From Mameliella sp. MMSF_3455 (GTDB taxonomy: Bacteria > Pseudomonadota > Alphaproteobacteria > Rhodobacterales > Rhodobacteraceae): a stretch of DNA of 40,466 nucleotides. The stretch is from NCBI RefSeq assembly GCF_030733205.1, contig NZ_JASHJL010000048.1, forward strand, positions 1 through 40,466, read 5' to 3'. A program made the translations under genes and the position numbers. Under the pieces are notes generated by a model. The model searched no databases and had not been told where the DNA came from. It saw only the letters and a program-made list of their open reading frames with translations. Positions 26,546 to 33,382 of the stretch are shown here, piece by piece. Each line of letters opens with the position of its first letter. The first letter of the stretch is position 1.

Positions 26546-27859
26546 TCAACTTTCATTTGCGGCACAGGCGCGTGGGGACAGGTTTGCGAGGCGGGCTTCT
26601 GCCGTCAAGGCGTGTCCGGTCATGCCTTCGGCCCGCGAGATGACAGAGGTGGCATGGGCCAGGGCGGGCAGGGCCTCGTCGCGGGCACGTTGCCAGGTGA
26701 CGGTCTTGAGAAACTTGTGCACCGAGAGCCCGCCAGTATAGCGCGCGGCGCCGCCGGTGGGCAGGACGTGGTTGGGGCCGGAAGCCTTGTCGCCAAAGGC
26801 GACGGTGGTCTCGGCCCCCAGGAACAGCGAGCCGTAGCTGGACAGGCGCGCTTGCCACCAGAGCAGGTCGGCGCATTGGACATGCAGGTGTTCAGGGGCA
26901 TAGCGGTCGGCCTCGGATGCCATCTCCTCGCGGCTGCGGCAGAGGACGATTTCGCCCATCGCCTCCCAGGCCTCGCGGGCGGCGCGGGCATTGTCGCCGC
27001 CAAGGCGTGCGCAGGTGCGCGGCATGATCTCTGCCACGCGGCTGGCCAGCGGTTCGTGATCCGTCACCAGCCAACAGGGCGAGGTCGGTCCGTGTTCGGC
27101 CTGTCCTGCCAGATCCAGAGCGACCAGTTCCGGATCGGCAGTGGCATCGGCCAGGATCAACACGTCCGTCGGTCCGGCGAACATGTCGATGCCCACGGGA
27201 CCGTAAAGCTGGCGCTTCGCCTCGGCGACATAGGCGTTTCCGGGGCCGGCCAGCACGTCGGCGGGGGGTGTTCCGAAAAGACCGTAAGCCATCGCGGCGA
27301 TCCCTTGCACGCCGCCCAGGGTCAGGATCGTGTCGGCCCCGGCAAGTTGCATGGCATAAAGCGTCGCCGGATCTATTCCCAACGCGGTCCCCTCCGCGTC
27401 GCGACGGGGTGGGGCGCAAGCGGTGACATGCGGCACGCCGGCGGCGCGGGCGGTGGCGATGGTCATCAATGCCGATGCGATATGCGCGTACCGCCCGCCG
27501 GGGACGTAGCAACCGGCCGCCGAAACCGGCAGGCTTTTCTGACCTGTGGTCAGGCCCGGATGCAGTTCGATCTCGAAGTCCTGGACCGAAGCGCGCTGCG
27601 CCTCGGCAAACCGGCGGATGTTGTCATGTGCATAGGCCAGCGCCTGTTTCAATGCATCGGGCACCTGGCGGGCGGCGTGCTGCATCTCTTCGGGCGATAC
27701 CGTGATGTCGCCGGTCCAACCATCAAGGCGGCCGGCATAGTCACGCGCGACCTCTGCGCCGCCGCTCTTGAGGCGGGCCAACATGATTTGCACGGTGTCG
27801 GAAATTTCCGCGATCGAGGCGGGGGGCAGGCCGGGGGCGGATTTGATCAGGCGGGACAT
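26546..27859 (-). CDS. hpsN: Sulfopropanediol 3-dehydrogenase (HpsN-like)
   Basis: A 437-aa member of the histidinol dehydrogenase family. HpsN oxidises (R)-2,3-dihydroxypropane-1-sulfonate to (R)-sulfolactate with NAD+ and zinc. HisD-fold features: TLGGVQGIAAMAYG, GPGNAYVAEAKRQLYG, GQAEHGPTSP (zinc Gln and His), APEHLHVQ (catalytic Glu-His) and FGDKASGPNHVLPT. The end segment GGLSVHKFLKTVTWQR is the HpsN form and differs from true HisD. A histidine biosynthesis role is less likely because no other his gene is nearby and cuyA follows 3 bases downstream. AAGGA precedes the ATG. It is divergent from a LysR gene, with a 65-base shared promoter region. Confidence 0.85.
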   Translation of the reverse strand: MSRLIKSAPGLPPASIAEISDTVQIMLARLKSGGAEVARDYAGRLDGWTGDITVSPEEMQHAARQVPDALKQALAYAHDNIRRFAEAQRASVQDFEIELHPGLTTGQKSLPVSAAGCYVPGGRYAHIASALMTIATARAAGVPHVTACAPPRRDAEGTALGIDPATLYAMQLAGADTILTLGGVQGIAAMAYGLFGTPPADVLAGPGNAYVAEAKRQLYGPVGIDMFAGPTDVLILADATADPELVALDLAGQAEHGPTSPCWLVTDHEPLASRVAEIMPRTCARLGGDNARAAREAWEAMGEIVLCRSREEMASEADRYAPEHLHVQCADLLWWQARLSSYGSLFLGAETTVAFGDKASGPNHVLPTGGAARYTGGLSVHKFLKTVTWQRARDEALPALAHATSVISRAEGMTGHALTAEARLANLSPRACAANES

Positions 27860-27887
27860 GCGTTTTCCTTGACGTGGGCGGACAGGT

Positions 27888-27908
27888 TCACAAAAACGGA
27901 AATTGTGA
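27888..27908. promoter_or_regulatory. Candidate LysR operator between hpsN and the regulator gene
   Basis: TCACAA (27888-27893), 9 bases, then TTGTGA (27903-27908) form a perfect 6-bp inverted repeat midway in the 65-base divergent gap. The spacing and position fit a LysR-type binding site controlling both genes. Binding is inferred. Confidence 0.5.
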
Positions 27909-27924
27909 CCTCGGAGATTCTGCG

Positions 27925-28890
27925 ATGTTGATGAAAGGCGTGACGTTGCGCGGGCTCGAGGTCTTCGAGGCGCTGGCGGAAACTGGCTCGGTCGCCAAAG
28001 CGGCCGAGATGACGGGATTGAGCCAGCCCGCGGTCAGCCAGCAGATGCGCAACCTTGAAGGGGCGCTGGGCGTGGACCTTCTGGATCACGGGCGTCGGCC
28101 GATGCAGCTGACCCCGGCGGGCCGGTCGTTCCTGGGGCGGACCCAGGCGGTACTGCGGCAGTTGCGGTTGGCTCAGAATGAACTGACAGTGATGGATCTC
28201 ACCCATCTCAGCACGCTGAGCCTTGGGGTGATCGACGATTTCGACAACGACCTGACGCCGCGCCTGGTCACCATCCTGGCCGAGAGCATGACGCGCTGCC
28301 GGTTCAAGCTGATCACCGCGCCCAGCCACGAGATCTCCGAGGAGATCAAGGCGCGTCGACTGCATCTGGCGATCTCTGCCAGCAGCGGCGAGGTGATGGA
28401 GGAAATCGTCGAATATCCTTTGGTAAGAGACCCTTACATCCTTGTCTGCGCCCGCGGTGCGGTCGAGGCGGCGGGCGGGGTCGAGGCGATGATGCGGGCG
28501 CTGCCGATCCTGCGCTACGATCGTGCACAGCTGATCGGGCGCCAGATCGAGGCTCACCTGGCGCGGCAAAAGCTGGAATTCGCCGAAAGATTCGAGATCG
28601 GGGCACACCTGTCGCTGATGACCCTGGTGGCGCGTGGCATGGGCTGGGCGATCACCACGCCCTTGGGATACATGCGCGCCGGGCGCTACCACGAGCAGAT
28701 GGAGGCGCATCCCGTGCCCTTCAAACCCTTCTCGCGCACCATTTCGCTGTTTGCCGGAACGGACTGGGCGGACCGGGTGCCGCGCGACGTTGCGCGCACC
28801 ATGCGGATGCTGGTGAGCGACATGGTCATTGCCCCGGCGCTGGCGCAGTTGCCCTGGCTGGAGGGCGAGCTGAGGGTGATGGAAAGCTGA
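27925..28890 (+). CDS. LysR-family transcriptional regulator
   Basis: A 321-aa LysR-type regulator. The N-terminal winged helix-turn-helix is VFEALAETGSVAKAAEMTGLSQPAVSQQMRNLE, followed by the ligand-binding type 2 periplasmic-binding-protein-like domain (TLSLGVIDDFDNDLTPRLV onward). It is divergent from the hpsN-cuyA-racemase operon and probably controls it through the inverted repeat at 27888-27908, with a sulfonate or its breakdown product as inducer (inference). The start at 27925 has GGAGA 7 bases upstream; ATG 27931 is an in-frame alternative. Confidence 0.9.
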   Translation: MLMKGVTLRGLEVFEALAETGSVAKAAEMTGLSQPAVSQQMRNLEGALGVDLLDHGRRPMQLTPAGRSFLGRTQAVLRQLRLAQNELTVMDLTHLSTLSLGVIDDFDNDLTPRLVTILAESMTRCRFKLITAPSHEISEEIKARRLHLAISASSGEVMEEIVEYPLVRDPYILVCARGAVEAAGGVEAMMRALPILRYDRAQLIGRQIEAHLARQKLEFAERFEIGAHLSLMTLVARGMGWAITTPLGYMRAGRYHEQMEAHPVPFKPFSRTISLFAGTDWADRVPRDVARTMRMLVSDMVIAPALAQLPWLEGELRVMES

Positions 28891-29002
28891 CGGCGCGCGG
28901 CATCGGCGCGCGAACAGCACGTTGACCTGTCGCATGACGCCAGATTGCCCTAAGGGCATGCCCTGTCCACGGGGCAATCGTCTGTTTTGGGAAGGAAATG
29001 CC

Positions 29003-29027
29003 GCAGTTTCGAAAATCGTGAAACTGC
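29003..29027 (-). terminator. Hairpin after the alpha/beta hydrolase gene
   Basis: GCAGTTTC (29003-29010) and GAAACTGC (29020-29027) form a perfect 8-bp stem with a 9-base loop, about 10 bases past the minus-strand stop. The T run on the minus strand is short (GGCATTTCC), so it may be Rho-independent but weak, and it could also serve the convergent LysR transcript. Confidence 0.5.
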
Positions 29028-29037
29028 CCTTGGTCGG

Positions 29038-29802
29038 CTAGCCTTCGACGTGGTCCACGAAAGCCCGGACAGAGGCCTCGAACCCGCGCGGATCTTCGGC
29101 GTGCAGCCAGTGCCCTGCTTTCGGGATCTTGGCAAACCGCGCCTTGGGGAACAGTTTGCGAATACGGGGGCGGTGTTCAGCTTGCACATAGTCGGACTGA
29201 CCGCCCGAGAGGAACAGCGTCGGTCCTTCGTAGCGCCCCTCGATTTTGGGAAACCCCAGAATCTTGGGCATTTCCCGGGCCAGAGTGTCCAGGTTCAGCT
29301 TCCACCGCTTGTTCTGCACGTCCAGAGACTGGGTAAAGAAACTCTGCAGCGTCTTGTCGTCGACATGCTGCGCCAGTTGTTCCACCGCGTCAGAGCGCTT
29401 TTCGACGCGGGAGAGGTCAACCGCGCGCATGGCCTCGATAAACTGGATCTGGCTGTGGGTATAGGCAACGGGCGCGATGTCCGCGACAAGAAGAGAGGCC
29501 AGCTTCTCGGGGTGTTGCAAGGCCAGGACCATTGCTGCCTTGCCGCCCATTGAATGCCCGACCACATGCGCGCGTCCGCCGTGGGCGTCGATCAGTTCTG
29601 CCAAGTCCCCCGCGAGGTCGGGGTAGCTGTGGGTTTCAGTCCGGGGGCTGTCGCCGTGATTGCGCATGTCCGGGGTCAAAATGTGCCAGCGGTCGGACAG
29701 GCGCTTGGCGATCACTCCCCAGTTACGCCCCGAGCCGTATAGCCCGTGAACGATGACAAGGGGGATACCGTCGGGCGTGCCGTGAGAAAGCGTGTTCAAC
29801 AT
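29038..29802 (-). CDS. Alpha/beta hydrolase (YbfF-like esterase)
   Basis: A 254-aa serine hydrolase. The oxyanion-hole region is VIVHGLYGSGRNW, the nucleophile elbow is VVGHSMGGKAA (Ser), and the catalytic His is in KAGHWLHAED. The pattern TPDMRNHGDSP after strand 4 is typical of the YbfF-type acyl-esterase subgroup. The substrate is unknown. ATG 29802 was chosen because homology begins with MLNTLSHG; a much longer open frame upstream is a shadow of the Nudix gene. It follows that Nudix gene by 46 bases and is probably co-transcribed. Confidence 0.88.
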   Translation of the reverse strand: MLNTLSHGTPDGIPLVIVHGLYGSGRNWGVIAKRLSDRWHILTPDMRNHGDSPRTETHSYPDLAGDLAELIDAHGGRAHVVGHSMGGKAAMVLALQHPEKLASLLVADIAPVAYTHSQIQFIEAMRAVDLSRVEKRSDAVEQLAQHVDDKTLQSFFTQSLDVQNKRWKLNLDTLAREMPKILGFPKIEGRYEGPTLFLSGGQSDYVQAEHRPRIRKLFPKARFAKIPKAGHWLHAEDPRGFEASVRAFVDHVEG

Positions 29803-29848
29803 GGGCAAGACATACGATGCGCGGTGGTCAAGGGCCAGTGGTCGCGCG

Positions 29849-30562
29849 TCAATCGCGCATCGGCGTGCCGTGTAGGCGCAGGAACAGGCTTTCTTCATCG
29901 TCGTTGCGGAAGAAGGGGACGGAGGCGGGCGGGGTGGCGTCCGTCGCGCGCGCCGCCACTTCTGCCAGAACGACCTCGGTGATGAAGGGCATGTCGTAAT
30001 CGCGGATCTCGTCCACGGCGATCCATTGCAGGTGGGAAAGTTCGTCCGTGGCGGCGTCGAAATCATCCGGGTCCGAGGCGAGTTCATCCGCGTCGAGCAG
30101 GAAGAACCGCGCATCGAAGCGGCGCGGACGTCCCGGCGGGGTGATGGCGCGAAAAATGAACTGCAGCGGTTCGGCCGAGGGGCGGTGCCCAGTGCCGGCG
30201 AACTTCAACCAGTCTTCGGGGATCGATTCGGGCCAGGGGGCGGGAACGCCCAGGATTTGCCCGGTTTCCTCCCACAGTTCGCGCACGGCGGCGACGGCCA
30301 GCGCGCGGGCCATCTCCGGCGAGGAATCTTCGCTCAGCCGCGCGGCGCAGAGCGGCGGCAGGGCGCGGGCCAGCGGTATCTGCGCGTCCTGCGCATCGAC
30401 CGCGCCACCGGGAAAGACGAACTTGTTGGGCATGAAGGCGGCCTTGGCGCCGCGCTGTCCCATCAGGACGCGCGGGCGCGTGGCCCTGTCGCGCAGGACA
30501 ACCACCGTGGCGGCATCGCGGATCGCGGTCTTGTCGATGGGCTTGGTCGTCGTCTCGGTCAT
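29849..30562 (-). CDS. Nudix hydrolase
   Basis: A 237-aa Nudix-fold pyrophosphatase. The Nudix box is split: GGAVDAQD is followed about 35 residues later by AVRELWEETGQILG (R-E-x-x-E-E-x-G), so an insertion lies inside the motif, as in the YfcD/NUDT7-like group. The N-terminal part binds substrate (VLMGQRGAKAAFMPNKFVFPGG). Candidate substrates are CoA derivatives or nucleoside diphosphates, but none can be assigned. It starts 9 bases after the DUF983 gene and is followed by the alpha/beta hydrolase after 46 bases, forming a three-gene minus-strand operon. Confidence 0.9.
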   Translation of the reverse strand: MTETTTKPIDKTAIRDAATVVVLRDRATRPRVLMGQRGAKAAFMPNKFVFPGGAVDAQDAQIPLARALPPLCAARLSEDSSPEMARALAVAAVRELWEETGQILGVPAPWPESIPEDWLKFAGTGHRPSAEPLQFIFRAITPPGRPRRFDARFFLLDADELASDPDDFDAATDELSHLQWIAVDEIRDYDMPFITEVVLAEVAARATDATPPASVPFFRNDDEESLFLRLHGTPMRD

Positions 30563-30571
30563 CTGCGTCCC

Positions 30572-30952
30572 TCAGCTTGGGGGCGCAAAACCATGCATGC
30601 CGCGTGCCCACTGGAAGGCCACGATCACCCCTTTCAATCGGGGCAGAAGATAGAGCGAGAGCGCGACGCAGCCAACGCCAAAGATCGTGAACAGGACCAG
30701 TGGTTCCGGGCGCCAGGTGGTAAAGACCACGTGCAGAAGGGGCGCCATCAGGTGCCCGACGATCAGGATCGTCAGGTAGGCCGGGCCATCGTCCGCCCGG
30801 TGATGGTGCAGTTCTTGGCGACAGACCGGGCAGTGATCTCGCACGGTCAGGTATCCCGACAACAACGGGCCATTCCCGCAATTGGGGCAGCGTCGCCTCC
30901 AGCCCCGCCAAAGCGTCGGCCACAGGCTGTCTTTTTCCGGAGTGTCCGGCAT
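30572..30952 (-). CDS. DUF983 family membrane protein
   Basis: A 126-aa protein with an N-terminal zinc-ribbon-like pair (CPNCGNGPL and HCPVCRQEL) and two hydrophobic helices (AYLTILIVGHLMAPLLHVVF and VLFTIFGVGCVALSLYLLP). DUF983 proteins are widespread in alphaproteobacteria and are of unknown function. The start is uncertain between ATG 30952 and 30961, which differ by three residues. It leads a minus-strand operon with the Nudix and alpha/beta hydrolase genes and is divergent from the EF-hand gene, with about 220 bases of regulatory sequence between. Confidence 0.85.
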   Translation of the reverse strand: MPDTPEKDSLWPTLWRGWRRRCPNCGNGPLLSGYLTVRDHCPVCRQELHHHRADDGPAYLTILIVGHLMAPLLHVVFTTWRPEPLVLFTIFGVGCVALSLYLLPRLKGVIVAFQWARGMHGFAPPS

Positions 30953-31181
30953 GTCGTCCATCTCAGTTATACGCGTTACCGTGATGCAGGATGGGGGCGC
31001 GGACGATGCTGCGGAAGGGTGCAAAACGTCATTGCGTCCGGATGTCACAGATCACGGCAGCGTGAAGGCAAAGCCGAAATTTCTTGCGACGGAATTGCCG
31101 GGCTGGGCCGTGATAGCCTGCAGAGACGCCCGGAGAGCGGGCGGCTTGTACACCCGAGACAAACTCTGGAAGGACAAGGAA

Positions 31182-31760
31182 ATGAAAACGACTGCACTCT
31201 GGATCACTGGCGCGATGGTCGTGGTGATGGGCACCGCGGGTCTGGCCTCGGCCAAGGGCATGGAATTTGGCGACCACGGGCCGCGTGGCGCCGTCATGCA
31301 GGAAATGTTTGCCGAGATCGACACCGATGGCGACGGCAAGGTGACCAAGGAAGAGATCGAGGCCTTCAAGACCGCACGGTTCGAGGCCGCGGACACCGAC
31401 GGTGACGGCAAGCTGTCGCGCGAAGAAATCGCGGCAGCCCGCGATGCCCGCCGCGTTGCGCGAATGCAGCAGATGATCGAGCGGCTGGACCAGGACGGCG
31501 ATGGGCTGCTGAGTGCCGATGAACTGGCTGCAGGTCCGGACCGGCGCGCGCCCCAGGACATGTTCGACCGGCTGGATGCTGACGATGATGGCGCGCTGAC
31601 CCTGGAAGAGATCGAAAAGGCGCGTGGTGCCTTCCATCGCGGCGGCAAGGCCCGCTTTGGGCACAAGGACCGCGAACACGGTCAGCGTGGCGGGCATGGC
31701 CATCACGGCGGCATGGGCTTTCCGTTCTTTGGTGGCCCCAACATGTCGGACGACAGCTGA
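31182..31760 (+). CDS. Periplasmic four-EF-hand calcium-binding protein
   Basis: A 192-aa protein with a signal peptide (MKTTALWITGAMVVVMGTAGLASA). Four EF-hand loops are at residues 47-58, 71-82, 103-114 and 132-143, each starting D-x-D-x-D-G and ending at an acidic residue (DTDGDGKVTKEE type). The tail is histidine- and glycine-rich (GHGHHGGMGF), which may bind transition metals. AAGGA precedes ATG 31182. It is probably the first gene of a cassette with an ECF sigma factor, an anti-sigma-like protein and a periplasmic sensor, and may sense or buffer calcium. Confidence 0.88.
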   Translation: MKTTALWITGAMVVVMGTAGLASAKGMEFGDHGPRGAVMQEMFAEIDTDGDGKVTKEEIEAFKTARFEAADTDGDGKLSREEIAAARDARRVARMQQMIERLDQDGDGLLSADELAAGPDRRAPQDMFDRLDADDDGALTLEEIEKARGAFHRGGKARFGHKDREHGQRGGHGHHGGMGFPFFGGPNMSDDS

Positions 31761-31844
31761 TTGAAGAGACCGGGCGGCGCAGGCCGCCGCCCGGACCGTT
31801 GCACACGGCGAGCTGCCGGGATAGCGCGGAACGATGGACGGGAT

Positions 31845-32432
31845 ATGCCTTTCGAAGCCATGAGTACGGCAGCCGACGAAGACCTGCTGGCGGATTACGC
31901 TGCCGGCAACGCCAGTGCGGCGCGGGTTCTGACCCAGCGCCTTGCGCCGCGCGTCTTCGCACATGCCATGCGGATGCTGGGCGGCGACCGGGCCGAGGCA
32001 GAGGACGTTTCGCAGGAAGCGCTGTTGCGGCTCTGGCGTGCGGCGCCGGGGTGGCGCATGGGCGAGGCCAAGGTCTCGACCTGGCTGTACCGGGTGACGG
32101 CGAACCTCTGCATCGATCGCATCCGGCGGCGGCGTGGGGGGACGGACATCGACTCGGTACCCGAGCCGGTGGACGAGACGCCCTCGGCGGCGGCGGGACT
32201 GCAGCAGCAGGCCCGCGCCGAGGCTCTGCAGGGGGCGCTGGATGCCTTGCCCGACCGGCAGCGCCAGGCGGTGATCCTGCGTCATATCGAGGGGCTGCCC
32301 AACCCCGAGATCGCCGAGATCATGGACATCGGGCCGCGCGCGGTCGAGAGTCTGGTGGCGCGGGGCAAGCGGGCATTGGAGGCGGCGCTGATCGGGCGCC
32401 GCGCAGAACTGGGATATGAAGACGATGACTGA
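31845..32432 (+). CDS. ECF-type RNA polymerase sigma factor
   Basis: A 195-aa sigma-70-like factor. Region 2 (RLAPRVFAHAMRMLGGDRAEAEDVSQEALLRLWR) and region 4 (ALPDRQRQAVILRHIEGLPNPEIAEIMDIGPRAVESLVARGKRAL) are clear, and region 3 is absent, as in ECF factors. It lies 84 bases downstream of the EF-hand gene, and the membrane protein gene overlaps its end by 17 bases, a typical sigma/anti-sigma arrangement. The ATG at 31845 has GGACGGG upstream; ATG 31860 is an alternative. The signal probably comes from the periplasm through the two following genes. Confidence 0.93.
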   Translation: MPFEAMSTAADEDLLADYAAGNASAARVLTQRLAPRVFAHAMRMLGGDRAEAEDVSQEALLRLWRAAPGWRMGEAKVSTWLYRVTANLCIDRIRRRRGGTDIDSVPEPVDETPSAAAGLQQQARAEALQGALDALPDRQRQAVILRHIEGLPNPEIAEIMDIGPRAVESLVARGKRALEAALIGRRAELGYEDDD

Positions 32433-32829
32433 GCGCAAGGACAACCGGGACGATCCTGTGCTGCCCAAAGGCAGGCAGGAGGACGATGCGCTGGGGCTGT
32501 TTTTTGCCGCCGCCCGCGCCGAGACGCCGCAACCGGGCGGCGATTTCCTGGCCCGGATCGAGGCACAGGCGCTGGCCGAGCAGCCGCGCGTGTCGTCCCC
32601 GGCGCCGGTTGTCCTGCCGCGCAGGCCGGAACGGTTGGCGCAATTGCGCGAGGCGCTCGGCGGCTGGATCGGGGTGACCGGGCTGGCGACTGCCTGCGCG
32701 GCGGGGATCCTGATCGGGGTCAGCTCGCAGGATAGTCTGTCGGTTTTCTGGGGCGGCGATGCCGCCGGGCTGGGAACGCTCGGTGTCGATCCTCTGAGCG
32801 GTTTCGACCTTGCGTTGATGGAAGGGTAG
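32416..32829 (+). CDS. Putative membrane anti-sigma factor
   Basis: A 137-aa protein with an acidic cytoplasmic N-terminal part (ALGLFFAAARAETPQPGGDFLARIEAQAL), one transmembrane helix around residues 84-105 (WIGVTGLATACAAGILIGVS) and a short periplasmic tail. It resembles the short membrane proteins encoded after ECF sigma genes and is probably the anti-sigma factor, by context rather than by a recognised domain. The start overlaps the sigma gene by 17 bases; ATG 32425 is a close alternative. The periplasmic sensor gene follows after 3 bases. Confidence 0.72.
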   Translation: MKTMTERKDNRDDPVLPKGRQEDDALGLFFAAARAETPQPGGDFLARIEAQALAEQPRVSSPAPVVLPRRPERLAQLREALGGWIGVTGLATACAAGILIGVSSQDSLSVFWGGDAAGLGTLGVDPLSGFDLALMEG

Positions 32830-32832
32830 GCA

Positions 32833-33366
32833 ATGGCGTCGGAAAAGAAAAACACGGCTCGGCCCGGACGCTGGCTGCGCATTCTGCTGTTCATGTCGCT
32901 GGCGCTCAACCTGCTGGTGGTTGGCGCGGCGGTGGGATTCTTCCTCAACGGGCCGCCTGCGCCGCGTGGCGACCGAAGCGATCCGGTGCTGCCCTACACG
33001 CGTGCCTTCGACGAGGACCAGCGGCGCGAATTGCGCCGCGGGCTGTGGCGGGCGATGCGCAAGGATGCCGGTACCATGCGGGCGGGCTATCTGGCGGATT
33101 ACCAGCGCGGTCTTGACCTGCTGCGGCAGGACCCGTTCGACCAGGCCGCTCTTGCAGCGTTGCTGGCGGATCAGGCCGCCCGCGGCGTCGAAGTGCGGGC
33201 GCGCGGTCAGGAGGTCCTGTTGAAGTTCCTGGCCGAGATGAGCCCGGAAGAGCGTCGCGCCTATGCCGACAGGTTGGAATCCGAACTGGAGCGGATGCGC
33301 AGCCGCGGAAACCGGCGGGATGGCGACAAGGACGGACGCCAGTCGCCGAAACCGCCGCGCGACTGA
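32833..33366 (+). CDS. Periplasmic heavy-metal sensor-like protein
   Basis: A 177-aa protein anchored by one N-terminal helix (WLRILLFMSLALNLLVVGAAVGFFL). The helical periplasmic part (DEDQRRELRRGLWRAMRKDA and FLAEMSPEERRAYADRLES) matches the CnrR/ZraP-like family called periplasmic heavy metal sensor. The C-terminus is Arg/Asp/Lys-rich. Proteins of this type set the activity of an ECF sigma factor by binding metal ions or the anti-sigma factor. Which ion it senses is unknown. It is the last gene of the cassette and converges on a diguanylate cyclase gene 16 bases away. Confidence 0.82.
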   Translation: MASEKKNTARPGRWLRILLFMSLALNLLVVGAAVGFFLNGPPAPRGDRSDPVLPYTRAFDEDQRRELRRGLWRAMRKDAGTMRAGYLADYQRGLDLLRQDPFDQAALAALLADQAARGVEVRARGQEVLLKFLAEMSPEERRAYADRLESELERMRSRGNRRDGDKDGRQSPKPPRD

Positions 33367-33382
33367 GCGCGGCGGATTTTCG

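Noticed and set aside
26546-27859. Annotation as histidinol dehydrogenase (hisD)
   Set aside because: The protein has the HisD fold, but the HpsN-type C-terminal segment and the adjacent cuyA gene argue for a sulfonate role, and no other his genes are present.
25157-27931. Very long plus-strand open frame opposite the hpsN-cuyA-racemase operon
   Set aside because: Its translation lacks any domain and mirrors the codon bias of the three real minus-strand genes. It is a GC-driven antisense shadow.
31029-32948. Minus-strand frame of 639 codons opposite the EF-hand and sigma genes
   Set aside because: The plus strand has signal peptide, EF-hand loops and sigma regions. The minus frame is a shadow.
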